Source: Lithospermum erythrorhizon
Taxonomy: Eukaryota; Streptophyta; Magnoliopsida; Boraginales; Boraginaceae
Direction of reading: 5' to 3'
DNA length: 64,000 nucleotides
NCBI GenBank assembly: GCA_019722365.1
Contig: JADFUC010001548.1
Span: 1 to 64,000, forward strand
Made by a program: the position numbers and the translations under genes. The notes under the pieces were generated by a model. The model searched no databases and was not told the DNA's origin. It saw nothing but the letters and a program-made list of their open reading frames with translations. This document shows positions 11,996 to 25,175 of this stretch, piece by piece (positions within the stretch are counted from its first letter, which is position 1; every line of letters starts with the position of its first letter).

Positions 11996-12224
11996 TGAGG
12001 CCTCACTCCCAATCGCATAAAACTGCAGCGCCGATATGCATATCCTTGAAACCTCTGAATCGGGGCTACCCCTTGATATGCATACGCTTGAGCCTCCCGG
12101 TGAAGTCACCGCGACTCATGAATAACAAACAAAGCTTAATCAAATACTGCACACGATTACGCCTGTGACATCTGGCCTTGCGCGCGAAGTACACTCTGGC
12201 CTTACATTAGTATAACCACGATCT

Positions 12225-12400
12225 CGTAACGTAGATAATAATCAACTATCTCGTAATATAATCATAATCGCGTATTTTATCTCGCTGATATAAATCGCCA
12301 TCCCGATTATCTCTTAATATGAATGTAATCACGATTATCCACGTAATATCAAACATAATCTCGATTATTTCATAATATGAATCATGATCACTTGCAATGC
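12225..12400. repeat. Minisatellite, about 35 bp unit, about 4-5 copies
   Basis: Words such as 'cgattatctcgtaatat' and 'gaatataatca' recur through the stretch with small changes. It lies inside the same gypsy LTR as the 11.8-kb minisatellite but has a different unit. Confidence 0.65.
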
Positions 12401-13555
12401 ATGTCGAAATAGTCTCATGGCTAAGCATACAAATATAACATAACATATATGAAGGGTTTGTCGTGAGATTTGTACTTACCTCGAGCCCCAGCGGTAATGA
12501 TAGCTACAGGTAGTTAGATGCTAGGTCGGGCTCGACTCCTATTCAAAGGGAATTATACATTATAACACGTTCGGTAAGGCCCTTTCTGTAACATCTGTAT
12601 AAACCTCGAGTGTTATACCACGTCTCATAATTCAAATTTACTACTCTTGTAATCGTCGTATCCCACTAGATTAGTATCTGGCTTCTAAATTCCAAACGTA
12701 ACTACATTAACCTTTACAGCTTCATATAAATCGATATTCGGTCATCAACACTGTGCAGCGATAACAACTTTAATCACATTCTTGATCAACAATCGATTTC
12801 CAACTAATTAAACCATTCATCTGACCTCGATTCAAACACTAAATACTATCTGAACTTTTCCCCAGACTTTCTGACAATCTCTCTGTCATATCGAAACCAA
12901 TAATACTATTCCCCAATAACTATATTAAATGCTCTGTCTCTCTCTTAAAATTTAAAGTTAACTTGAAAAAGTCATAAAAATTAATTGCTTAACATACATC
13001 ACTTTAACCCCGATAATTACTCAACCACCTTAAATCCATAAACTACGCTTAGATAGCATTTACATCGCATAATAAGTCGAATACAAGAGTGAGCATAAAA
13101 GTCAAACCGTCGAATATAGCTAAATGAAATTTGAAGATTAAAAGCTGTCCTTTGATGAGCGAGAGATGGGAAATGAGATTATGGGTCCTTGAATTCTTAG
13201 AAAATGAAAAAAAACAAGAGGGGAAAGTGAGAGGGGTGGTTCGGCCGCCTTATGGAAGAAGATGGTTGATGATAAGGTTGAGGTGAGGATAAGGTTAGAA
13301 GTTAGTGGTGAGGTGGGACACTTTAGAAGTGGAGTTTAGGTGCCGTTTGGTTAATTCACTTGCGACCTGTACCGGTTTTATGGCATGGTTCGAGGCGAGT
13401 CAAATTAAATTTCTATTTTCAAGATATATTATCATTCAGCCCGTATTATCATTATTCGATTTAAAATTTTAACTTTAACCGTAAAACACTCGGCCGAGAC
13501 AGCTAAAATTATATATATAAAAAAAACGACCTTATACGGAGCGGGTTATTTCAGC

Positions 13556-13740
13556 CAGCGCATATCCAATTTCAGAATTAAAAAACTTATGACATTGTCA
13601 TACCTCCCCAAGGGATTCGACCGTTTAATCACACTAATAAAAATATGAACAAGAACATTGTCTTGAAAAAGTTACTTTTATTTTGATAAATTACTACAAC
13701 TGATATGATTATCTCATAAGTTAAACAAAGTTTATATGGT
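13556..13740. repeat. Fourth, partial copy of the 3.7-6.0 kb unit
   Basis: The text from 'catatccaatttcag' to 'aaacaaagtttata' aligns with the 5' part of the triplicated fragment, including 'aacattgtcttgaaaaagtt' and 'ttgataaattactacaactg'. It begins two to three bases beyond the gypsy LTR terminus, in the same orientation as copies 1-3. Confidence 0.75.
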
Positions 13741-15400
13741 TAATGGCTAGAATAATCGCTCGTTTTCAAGATGTTACTAAGTGGAAGTCGGCTATCTTTG
13801 AAATGTCGCCTTCGGTCATCTATCTTTAAAAATAATAAGCCTAATCGATCGCCCCGTTTTGTCAACTTACCGTTAAGTTTGTCAAGTGGCCAACATATGA
13901 CTTTGTAAGGGCATTTTTGTCAATTCATATTTTTCTAAAAATAATTAAAACAAATACAAAATCCCCGACTCTTGGCACCATGGCTCCCCAGTAGGCCCCT
14001 CACATAACCCGCTTCACGCGCGTCACCGATTAAATAATCAACTCTCACATAGTTAAATAAGGTAAGTTATACTCTTTGGCCTTCTGATTAGTCTTGTTGT
14101 GAGTTAAATTATAACTCATCAAGTTGTTAGGGCCATTCCTCGGGGGTTGAGTTTATTTGTTTGCGTTTATTAGTTTTTATTTGCTTTGTTTTTAACTTTT
14201 CAAAAAAAAAATATATAGATGGATTTTGGGGAGGCTAAATTATTTAAGGATTTTATGCTACGTGCAGAGTCACAATGAGGTTATGGTGTCATTGTATGGA
14301 TCTTGAGAAGGGAAGAGTGGTAGGACGTGGGGGTGGGGGTTATGGAGAAAGAGGGACGGGGGAGTTGAGGAGATTTTATTTAATAATAATCAATTATGAA
14401 TACCCCGTTTTTACTTAATCTTTGCTTAGACATCACTTGTCATGTATTTTACTTAAACAACGCTCAAATAAGCATTGCTAATAATTACTTAGACATCACT
14501 TGTCATGAATATCCAGTCTAAGTAGCATTTTAAGCCTTTTTTGTAGTAGTGGGAAGACCAACGCATTGGAATAATGTTGTGGGATTTTGACTTATTTGAA
14601 TGGTTGATTTGAGAATCAATTTCTGTTTGTTCGTGGGCGACTGCTGAAGACGATGAGCAACTTAAGAAAAGGAGATGTTCTTTATTTTTCCTTTAGTAAT
14701 TCTTCTAAAGCAAAAAAGAAAAAGAAAATAGTATTAAATTCATGTGTGGCCTCTCAACTAGGGATGATTCCAAACTTAACCAATTCAAATTCTAGCGAAT
14801 ACAAACAAATATTAAATTTTTCAATCAGTATTTGAATTTGTATTCGATATGAATACCAAAATTATATTCGATTTGACATATTATATAGTATATTCATGTA
14901 TGGATGAAGTACAGCTTGATAAAATAAGGAGACATTAAACGATCAACAAGTCAATTATTAGAATGGTCAATATCATCTACAAGTAGAAAAAGCTCATTTT
15001 TCTTGAATTAAATAACATTACTGAAAATAGAACGGCCAATAAAATAATTCAAATCAAAATTAGAACATGAATACTCAAATGACAAGAACCGGAGATGATC
15101 GTCAACCTCTTCTTCATGCCTCCTCTGGTATATTCCTCTTTATGATAGTGTATCACATGCATGAGAGGTTATATGATAACTACCCACAATATATTTAATG
15201 TATGTCATACAATTTGACAAAGTAAGGAGACATCAAACGAGATATAAATAGAAAGTAGAGAATATCAAACAGTATTAATTCCCAATTAAGAAGATTAATT
15301 CAAAATGTACAACCACAATTGAAAATAAACACAATCACTTCAAGGTACTATGCCTCACAAATAACATCACTGTTGATACGAAAAATGGAGAAAAATAATA
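13741..15400. other. Intergenic sequence
   Basis: No gene is supported. Two small direct repeats occur. 'cttagacatcacttgtcatg' is present at about 14425 and again at about 14490. The phrase 'aaggagacat(t/c)aaacga' is present at about 14927 and 15222. The 60-residue frame at 14653-14835 has no family features. Confidence 0.5.
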
Positions 15401-15648
15401 CTTCCTTCATTCCTAAAAAATTGTTAAGTTTAACTTTTCATAGTTAACAAATTTTACAATCTTGATTGATATTTAAAATTTTAATTTGAATTAACATTAT
15501 CAAATTAATAGTAAAGTAAAATACTACATATGGTTACATTTTTTAAAAATAAATATCTAACACATTAAAAGTTATTTAAGTTTAAAATTAAAAAATTTAA
15601 TTTATTAAAATCAAAATGTAATAATTTTTTAGGGACGAAGCGAGAGAA
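15401..15648. mobile_element. Stowaway-like MITE with TA target duplication
   Basis: Flanked by TA on both sides. The left end cttccttcattcctaaaaaa and the right end ttttttagggacgaagcgag are inverted copies that match the Stowaway terminal style. About 248 bp, AT-rich, with no coding capacity. It belongs to the same family as 2756-2990. Transposition would depend on a mariner-type transposase from elsewhere. Confidence 0.75.
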
Positions 15649-16020
15649 TATCGTTCAAATCCGACGAAAATAGAAGCATGCAGAAATTTGGGAACAAGAA
15701 GATACTTCACCTTTTGCTTTATATCTTAATATTGATGTTGAACAACTATATACATGAAATGTAGAAAGAACAGAGAGAGAGACTTGAGTTATATATTTCT
15801 CCTTTGACTATTCATGTAACAAGAGTACTGTTTATATAAGGACTAGTTAAAATTAAAGTGAATGATAGGTAAAAGATATCTTTGTTAATAGTTAGTTTCA
15901 GCTATCTTTTAGGCAAAATTAGAAATGTTAAATTAAAAGGCGATATAGTAGGAAGTTCTATGATATGCAGCGAGGAAAAAAAGCAGTTGCGTATAGTAAT
16001 GTGAAATAATGAAAAGGAAC
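15649..16020. other. Intergenic sequence before the A-rich array
   Basis: No gene or repeat is evident. It includes a short 'agagagagac' run near 15770. Confidence 0.4.
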
Positions 16021-18231
16021 GAAAAAGAGGCTTGAATTAATTTGGCACCACATCTTAAATTAAGACTGATAAAAATATTATCTTAGAGAGTTTATTTATT
16101 AAATAATTATTAGTTTATCCGATTTGAAATAATGAAAAAAGAACCCGAAAAAGCACGAATTATTAATTTATCGAGGTTCTACGTAGTTGATGATTAAAAA
16201 TAGAAATTGAAAAAAACCCAAAAATCACAAAAAAAGGAAAAAAAAGCTCACAGCAGCCAAATCCCGACCATTTGCGTGGGGAGGCGTAGTGGGCAAAAAA
16301 AATAGTCTCTTATGACCGTGCGTAGAAATAATGAAAAATAACCGAAAAAAGCACGAATTATTAATTTAATACCATATTCACGAGTCGGGACGGGTCAAAA
16401 ATATTAACTAAGAGAGTTTATTAAATAAGTAAGTATTAATTTATCGAGATTCTATTGTAGTTGATAATTAAAAAAATGATAATTGAAAAAAACCCAAAAA
16501 AAAGGAAAAAAACAAAACAAAAAAGGGGGTGCCCGTCAAATGGCCAGGCGAGAGCGATCTTATTCAGTTGGATTTGAAATGTTAATAGTTGGTTGAACTA
16601 ATCTTAGAGAGTTTATTAAATAATCGAGTTTCTACTTTAGTTGTAGTTGATAATTGAAATAAAAATCGTTAAAAAAAGGGAAAAAAATATTCACGTGAAA
16701 AAGTAACGAAAAAAAAGAATGCAATTAAGCATATGACCGTGCGTAGAATTAGAAAAGACGAAAAAGAGCTGAATTATTAATTTAACATCTATGCAGAAGT
16801 CGGGAGACGAGGCCAAAATATTATCTTAGAAGTTTATTTATTAAATAATCAATTATTAATTTGCTCAATTTAAAATAAACAAAAAGAAGCTTAGCTTGAA
16901 TTATTAATTTAGCATATTCAGTGGGACAGACTAAAAATGTAAGAGAGTTTATTAAATAAGTAAGTATTAATTTATCGAGTTTCTATTGTAGTTGATAATT
17001 AAAAAAATGATAATTGAAAAAAAACCCAAAAAAAGGAAAAAAACAAAACAAAAAGGGGTGCCCGTCAAAAGATGGGCAAGACGATCTTGTTGATAGTTGA
17101 GTTTGAAATGTTAATAGTTGGTTGAACTAATCTTAGAGAGTTTATTAAATAATTGAGTTTTCTAACATAGTTGTAGTTGATAATAATTGAAATAAAAATC
17201 TCTACGTTAAAAAGGGAAGCTATTCACGTGAAAAATGCTTGAAAAAAAAGAAATCGGTCGCTATGATAGATGCGTAGAAATAATGAAAAAGGAACGAAAA
17301 AAAGCTCGAATTATTAATTTAACATCTGACAAGTCGGAGGCAGACCAAAAATATTATCTTAGAAAGTTTATTATTAAATAATCGAGTATTAATTTATCGA
17401 ATTTCAAATAAATAAAAAGAACTGAAAAAGCACGAATTATTAATTTAACACCGTATTCACAGTCGGGAGACCAAAATAATGCTTTAAAGAGAGTTTGTTA
17501 AATAAGTAAGTATTAATTTATGAGATTACATTGTAGTTGATAATTAAATGATAATTGAAAAAAAAACTAAAAAAGGAAAAAACAAAACAAAAAGGGGTGC
17601 CAGTGAATGACGGGTAAGGCGATGCTTACATTGATAGTTGGTTGAAATGTTAATAGTTGGTTGAAGTATCTTAGAGTTTATTAAATAATTGAGTTTCTCT
17701 TATAGTTGGCAGTTGATAATTGAAATAAAAATCGTTAAAAAAAGGGAAAAAAAATATTCGCGTGAAAAATAGCGAAAAAAAGCACGATCGCGTATGGCCA
17801 GATGCGTAGAAATAATGAAAAAGGCAGCAGAGCTGAATTATTAATTTGCTATGCAAGTCGGGGCCGAGCCAAATATTATCTTAGAAATTTTATTATTAAA
17901 TAATGAATATTAATTACATAATTTCAAATAAACAAAAAATGAAAAAAACCACGAATTATTTATTTAACACCATATATATATTCATAGTCACGGCCCGGCC
18001 AAAAATATTAATTTAGAAACTTTTTATTAAATAATTATTATTAATTTATCGAGTTCTTGTAGTTGATAATTAAAAAATGATAGAAAAAACAAAAAACCCA
18101 AAAATCGAAAAAAAGGAAGGAAAAAAAACTCCACGCTACAAACAAATCATGACCATTTAAGTGGGAGAACTAAAAAAGCATGAATTATTAATTTAACACC
18201 ACATATATATATATACATGTATATATACATG

Positions 18232-18289
<58 letters not shown>

Positions 18290-21200
18290 CGAGTCGAGCA
18301 GACTGAAATATTAAACACAGAGAGTTTATTAAATAATTAATTATTAATTTATCGAGCAAAAATTGAAAAGGATAAAAAAAACGCTCCTTTGAGGCAATCC
18401 CGACTAATCGAATATCGATTTATGTCGAGTTTTAGTGCAGTTGGGAAAAAACACGGTCATTATGGCCAGATGCGTAGAAATAAGTAAAGAAAGCGAAAAA
18501 AGGGCCAGTTATTGAACAACACCACGTTCGAGTCGGAACGGACCCGAATATTATCTTAGAGTTTGATAAATAATCGAGATTAATTTATCGGGGTATCTAT
18601 TATAGTTGATAATCAAAAAAATGATAATTGAAAAAATCAAAATGGAAAAGGAAAAAATGCAGGCCAGCGATCCATGACCATAAGTGTCCCTCGAATAACC
18701 GGCGAAGCGGTGTTACATTCAATAGTTGATTGAACTACTACAAAAAAAAAAACACATTCGTATGGCCGGAGTGGTAGAAATAATGTAAATGAAAATGAGC
18801 GAAAAGAGCACGAATTATTAATTTAGCGCCTATCCACAAGTCGAGGAGGGGCCAAAATATTATCTTAGAGTTTGGCTTAATAATCGGTATTAATTTATTA
18901 AGTTTCTATTGTAGTTCATAATTGAAAAAACAAACGTTAAAAAAAATATATTTACATGAAAAAAGAAAAAAACAAAGTCGCATATGACCGTGTACAAAAA
19001 TAATGAAAAAGGAACGAAAAAATGATGAATTATTAATTTAGCACCCTATCCCCGAGTCGGGACGGACAAAAAATATGATTTTAGAGAGTTTATTAAATAA
19101 TCGAGTATTAATTTATCGAATTTCTACTGTAGTTGATAATTGAAAAAAAATGATAGTTGAAAAAAAAAAACCCAAAAATAAAAAAAAAATTTGGAAAAAG
19201 ACAAAACAAAAGAACAATCGCTCCAGGCTGATCCCCGAGACCATAAAGTGTTAGGTCGAGGCTGAGCGAAGGCGATGTTAATTCGATAGGTAAGAAAAGG
19301 AGCGAAAAATCTTAATTGTTAGCGCTCATCCCCCAAATCGGGGAAGGACAAAAATATTAATTTAGAGAGCTTATTAAATAATCGAGGCGTTTATTTATCA
19401 ATTCTCTTGTAGTTGATAAATTAAAAAGCAAGCTACTTAAAAAGGAAAAAAGAAATAATATTCACGTGAAAAGGGAGCAAAAAACACGGTCGCGTATAGC
19501 AGGTGCATAGAAATAATGAAAATGAGCGAAAAGAGCGAGGAATTATTAATTTAGCACCTATGTTCGAGTCGGGACGAGGCGAAAAATATTATCTTTAGGA
19601 AACATTAAATAATCAAGTATTAATTTATCGAATTTATTGTAGTAAGCTGTTTAAAAAAAAGAACAAAAAAGGGAAAAAAAATAGAACCACGCAGCGCGGC
19701 CGATCCACAAGACCATTTGTAGTGGCAATTGCGCGTAGCTCTCTTTATATACTAAAACTAGTTAGTAATGCTAAAATCGAATGACAGGCGGGGAGCGATG
19801 ATACAATTGATAGTTGATACAACAACTTTGTAAAATATAATGACATGCGATTTTAAATGGAGTGTCACGAGCAAAAATGTTATCTTAGAGAGTTTATTAA
19901 ATAATCGTGTGTATTAATTTATCGAGTTTACGTAGTTGATATTTGGAAGGAAAAAAAAACCCATTAAAATAGGGAAAAAAAATCATGTAAGTTAGACGAA
20001 AAAAAGCGGTCATATGGCGGTGAGTAGAAATAATGAAAAGAAAATAAGCGGGTATTAATTTAACACTGTTCTCGAGTGGGACGGGCCAAAGTATTATCTT
20101 AGAAGTTTATTATTAAATAATCGAGTATTAATTTATCAAATTTTGCGTAGTTGATAATTGTAAAAAAAAAATTGAGTTTCATTTGTGGCGATTATTAAAA
20201 AAGTGATCATTGAAAAAAAACCAAAAGGGAAAAAAAAAACAATCCCAGCAGCATTTGGCGATCCGCGACCATGTAAGTTCTAGTCAAATTCTGGGCGAGA
20301 TGATATTATTCAATAGTTGGTTTGACAACTAAAAAAAAAATCGCGATCGGATATGGCCAATGCGAAAATAATGAAAAAATACTTGAAAAACTGCAATTAT
20401 TAATTTAGCACCTATTCGAGAAGTTGGGAGGGGTCAAAAATATTATCTTAAGAGTTTATTAAATAATCAGTATTAATTTATCGAGTTTACATTGTAGTTG
20501 ATAATTGAAATAACTTGGCGGTAAAAAGAAAAGAAAAAAAAAAATATTCATGTTAAAAAAGGAAAAACAAAAACCTGATAAATATGACCGTGTATAGGAA
20601 ATAGTGAAAAAACGAAAAAGAGCTCAATTATTAATTTAACAACTTTTGTGCGAGTCGGGGCAGGCGAAAAAATATTATCTTAGAATGTTATTAAATAATT
20701 GAATATTAATTTGCTCGAATTTACTTGTGATTGATGATTGAAAAATGATAATTGAAAAAAAAATGGAAAAAAGGAAAAAAAAATCAGCTCAGCCCGATCA
20801 CGTAAGTGATGTTACATTGATAGTTGGTTGAGCTACTAAAAAAAGCGTAGTAAAGTATATGACCGTGCATAGAAATAATGAAAAAATTAAAAGAGCACAA
20901 TTATTAATTTAGCACTTTATCGCTTAAGTCGGAGGGCCAAAAAAAAACAAAAAAAGCATTTCCGCTGGTCATTCCATTTTGCCCGGCGTTATTTTATCGG
21001 TTCATTTCAGTTGAGGGAAAAAACATTGTATCGCATAATGAGCATTAATTTAGAAATAATGAAAAAGAGCAGAAAAGCACATATTATTAATGTAACATCA
21101 TATCTCGAGTCGAAACAGGCCAAAAATATTATTTTAGAGAGTTTATTAAATAATCGAGTATTAGTTTATCGAATTTACCTGATACTCAGAGTATTAATTT

Positions 21201-21990
21201 ATAGAAATAATGAAAAGAAAAAAGTACAATTATTAATTTAGCACACTTATAAAGTCGGTTGGTCGAATTAAGCTTTGAAAAATATAATGATATGAAATTT
21301 TAACTTAATGCCCCGGCGTTATTTTATCGATTCCACTTGCGGGTTGAGGAAAAAAAACGTTGTCGCGTATGAATATTGGTACAAAAATAATGTAAGAAAA
21401 AATGGAGCAGAAGAAAAAGCGTATTATTAATGTAAAATTACATATATCCTACAAGTCGAAGCAGGTAAAAATATTATCTTAGAGTTTATTAAATAATCGA
21501 ATATTAATTTATGTCAATTTATACTATAGGGAATAATTAAAAAATAATTGGAAAAAACCCCAAGTATTTTAGAAAAAAAGAAAAAAATTAAATCAAAGAG
21601 CATCCCAATGGCGAATCCCAAAGACCATTTCCGTGCAAGAAAGCAGCATTCTCTTTTTATAACTACTAATGAAAAAGCTTGAAAAAAGTGCAATTATTAA
21701 TTTAGCAGCTATCTCAGTCGGTTAATTAGAATTAACTTTGAAAAATATAATGATATGGGAAATTTTAGCTTATCTTTTTGGCGTTATTTTATCAGTTCAT
21801 TGCAGTTGAGGAAAACGTTATCGCTATGAAAGTGGTAGAAATAATGAAAAATGGAGCAGCATATTATTAATGTATGGCATCGTATCTCGGTAAAGCTTGG
21901 TAAAAATATTATTTAGAGTTTATTAAATAATCAGACAATTGTAATTTATACTATAGTGAATAATTAAAAAAAATATTAAGTGGAAAAAAC
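16021..21990. repeat. A-rich complex tandem array with a higher-order unit of about 535 bp
   Basis: The phrases 'gaattattaattta', 'gagtttattaaataa', 'gtagttgataattgaaa' and 'tagaaataatgaaaaa' recur dozens of times in a fixed order. Between about 16389 and 17998 three higher-order units are clear (about 16389-16921, 16922-17466, 17467-17998). Each is composed of related submonomers with different linkers: the 'ggggtgcc(c/a)gt' block recurs at about 16527, 17056 and 17594, and 'aagtaagtattaattta' at about 16428, 16960 and 17505. After 18 kb the order becomes irregular. From about 20.97 kb a variant with 'gcgttattttatcg' takes over (about 20988, 21311, 21781). Poly-A tracts separate the monomers. 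There is no coding potential; this is satellite-like DNA. Confidence 0.8.
18196..18287. repeat. TA dinucleotide microsatellite
   Basis: Alternating ta/at with a few 'catg' interruptions, inside the A-rich array. It generates a spurious minus-strand open frame rich in Ile and Tyr. Confidence 0.95.
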
Positions 21991-24900
21991 CTAAAAATTA
22001 TTTTAGAAAAAAGAAAAGAAAAAAAATAAGATCAAACAGCATCCACGCGCCGAATCCAAGACCATTTTCCGTGCAAGAAACGCATTACTCTTTTTATAAC
22101 TACTATTGTATGTATATTGATTACATCAGTATAACAGACGATCCTATTGCTTAGGATCCGTTTAACAACATAACAAACAATCCTAAGTAGTAGTAGTCTA
22201 TGACTATTAGGCATCATGTAGATTGTAGAGTGGTTGCTCAGTCGATTGATTAATTTTGTGTCGATTCAAAACTATTCGGTTTGATATTAGAAATAGTTCA
22301 TTTATTATTATGATTCGGGATTCATTTTAATTTGCATGCAAATCACTCATTACAGTAATTTATATTATCTCTTTTATTAAATAATGACACCAAACAAGTT
22401 CTAGGTCACTAACAAAGTACAATCAAATCAAATTAATAAGAATTGATACGAATTATATACGAATCGATTTATGAATCTAATGAATGACTGGATTAACAAG
22501 CGGGTTATAAGCTATTCTTTTACGAACCAATTACGAATCACAAATCCAATTTTCGATTCAATTAACCAAATCCAATTCATTTCAACTTGTTAACAACCCA
22601 AATCCAATTCATTTTGATCCAGTGCTTAAGCGTTTATTATGCTTAAAGTGCTTAAACTATTTAAATAAGGATAAATTGATTAATATAAGAAAGCACAAAT
22701 ATTAGTATCAGAATGTCCCATTTTGATAAACATGATCCCGATCGTTGAATTTCAGACAAAGCAATATTTGATATATATGGGTACCTAAGTACTCGTATAA
22801 TCTTAAGAGTGTTGGAGCAACTACACATTTAACTTGATGGTATAATTATTTAAATTTATGTGAGTAAAATATTTCATATAATCTGTAGTGAATAGTGCAT
22901 ATGCACTCTAAACTAACCTGTTGGTACTTGTATGCTTTATATGAATACTTGTGTACTCATAAATTGTCTTCCTAAGAGTGCATGTATATTCTAGATTAAC
23001 CTGATACAAATTACTTATTTCATTGATGTGTATTAATACGTAATGTTCATTATAATCTACTTAAAGAGTACATATGCACCCTAAATTAACTTACTTATTC
23101 TTGCACTATTAGCGGCTGACTAACTTAATATAAATTAGTTGGGTAGAACACAAACTTCGCCTTATTGTTTTTGTCAAGTAATGCGAAATTTTTCATTTAA
23201 GGTAATTAGGCAATTTAAGCGGCTTAAGCAAAATATTCTTAGCGCCCGTACATGAGCGAGATGTTGGACTTAATGATTGCAAAGCTTGTGAGGGTTTGAA
23301 AATTTATCTTTCTAAAGTTTTTATTTTTTTATTTTCTTTTTAGGAAAAGAATTCTGCCTTTTTATATGGTGAGAATCAAATAAAGATCTTTAAATTTTTC
23401 AAAACCTCCTAATCACTAAAAACCAATCCTTATATAATATTTCAACATTATGTTGGTGTTCTTAAATGTATAATCAAGTTCTAAACTTAATGAATAGGCT
23501 ACGGATTGTACAAAAACAATAAACAAAATTGGCTACAAATGTATGCGATTTTAGTCGATTATATCAGATTTGGGAGTGAAATTAAATTAGCTCCAAATAC
23601 TAAATAGAATTATCTACAGATTGTCATGACAAATGGCCGAACTAATCGTATAACTGCCCAGAGCAGTAAGTCTGGTAGGAATCGAAAGATGAAGAAAAAT
23701 TAGGTTTTCTTGAGGAGGGAATTAAATTTACATATTGGAGTGGTGTAGATAGTTTGATTTCAAGTAAATCAAAATATGAGCATTCGTTTTATTGTGTTGA
23801 ATTAAACCACTTAAATAAAATGGCAGCGAGAGTTTTGGGAGATAAAAGCTCACTAGAATCTCATCACCGCCCAACAACCGACTCAAAACTTGAGTCCTCG
23901 GGGTTTGATTCCGTCCAGGAATATTCGCCCCAGTTTCGAGCTTTCTACTCGGAAGAGTTTATAATACATTTATTATATGGTTTGATTCTTATTTGTGTGT
24001 GGCCTCTTGGGGGCCGAATTCTGAGTAATATATTAAATAATTATTAGCGAATATCGTAATATATATAGATTAGCGAAATAAGTAAGCCAAAATTAAATGG
24101 CTTCCTGTCTCGATCGTTAAATCACCAAAAATACTAATTGTCTAACAATTAATATATGACCAGACTTATACATATATATCTATATATAATTTGAATTAGT
24201 AAATGGGTGTAAAATTTAAATTATTAGGCGGATATTTATGAGATCCAATTTCTCATATATCCAACACATTATTCCTGCAATCATTAATTATATTTGTTAT
24301 ACATGTTAGTATTGATATTAGAATAGTAGTCATATATATTACAATACTGAATAGTACGGAGTATTGTAGTAATATATATTGTGATTAATAATTACTAATA
24401 TATTTATAAAATCGAGCGAACCAAACCGACTAAGTACGAAAACTGACATCAAACGAATCGATTCAAACCGAATTAATTTCTAACAAAAATGATTGATGTA
24501 CTTAAAAAACCGACATAATCAATTTCATACAAAAAAGACGGAAAAAACCCGACTGAATGAAACCGAAAACATCAAATTAGACCTACATAATGGATCGGCC
24601 GGTCCATCATATTTTAGTGGACATAGTGGCCTGGATTTGTCATATTTAATCATGGCTAATTGGCCGGATTTGTCCCCACTGTCTTATCGTATCTTGTCGA
24701 AATTCTTATACGAACTTTGACATAGCATCATTATGCCCTGATTTTCTACTCTTTGTCGGGATTGCCCTAAAAGTCCCTTTGTTGTCGAGGATTGCCTCGA
24801 CGATTTTTCACATTTAAAGTACAAAAATCGGAAGAAAAAAAAATTGCTTCCCACTTCGGATGTTGCGGTGTAATGCACTTATTGAATAAGTGGAGGATAA

Positions 24901-25020
24901 ATTAAATGTACACTTTTTAGGAGAACATACTATAAGGCTGCCACATCCTAAATGCTTTTGTTGTATGCTCCCCCAAAGGTAATCAAAAATCTAAATTGAT
25001 CAATTACCGTCTTAGAAAGA
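21991..25020. other. Intergenic sequence
   Basis: No gene is supported. The sequence holds a triple repeat at 22890-23095. The open frames at 23754-24047, 24493-24720 and the minus-strand 24684-24878 show no conserved motif. Confidence 0.5.
22893..23093. repeat. Short tandem repeat, about 85 bp unit, 3 copies
   Basis: 'gtgcatatgcactctaaactaacctg', written here only for its core 'gcatatgcac', recurs at about 22895, 22976 and 23065 in the context 'agagt(g/a)cat...ctaaattaac'. Confidence 0.6.
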
Positions 25021-25047
25021 TTTTAAATCGGTAATTTGAGCAGTATA

Positions 25048-25175
25048 ATGGGCCCGCACGGAGAAGAGTCTGATATTAAGTGTTGGTGTGGAAGATACGC
25101 TATTGAGTGGGTGAGTTTCACGGAGAAGAATCCGGGAAGAAGGTTTGTTAGGTGTGCATATCCGGTTAGAGTAGG
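25048..25175 (+). pseudogene. GRF-type zinc finger gene, 5' end only, cut off by copia LTR
   Basis: From the ATG at 25048 the frame contains CWCGRYAIEWVSFTEKNPGR followed by RFVRC. The pattern CxC...S.T..NPGRRF..C is the GRF zinc finger, found in many small plant proteins and in some DNA-processing enzymes, where it binds nucleic acid. Only about 40 residues precede the point where copia LTR sequence begins (about 25176). The open frame that runs on to 25299 is therefore a chimera with LTR sequence. The usual downstream coiled-coil or membrane part is absent from the window. The gene is most simply read as disrupted by the insertion. Confidence 0.75.

Larger units (their letters stand above)
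11191..13553 (-). mobile_element. Ty3/gypsy long LTR plus leader (5' side)
   Basis: The right boundary is clear: on the minus strand from 13553 it starts TGAAATAACCCGCTCCG. The sequence then runs through a TA-rich stretch, a C/T-rich block near 13200-13260 and 'ttaaagttaac'-type words, as in other gypsy LTRs here. Two internal minisatellites (11810-11990 and 12225-12400) are typical of long chromoviral LTRs. The border between LTR and untranslated leader, and the tRNA primer site, could not be fixed by eye. Orientation agrees with the pol genes at 6.6-9.5 kb. Confidence 0.6.

Noticed and set aside
18147..18359. Minus-strand open frame rich in Ile and Tyr
   Set aside because: It is the translation of a TA microsatellite in the A-rich array.
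16021..21990. CRISPR-like or regularly spaced repeat array
   Set aside because: The repeats are long, degenerate and A-rich without unique spacers of constant length, and the DNA is from a plant nucleus.
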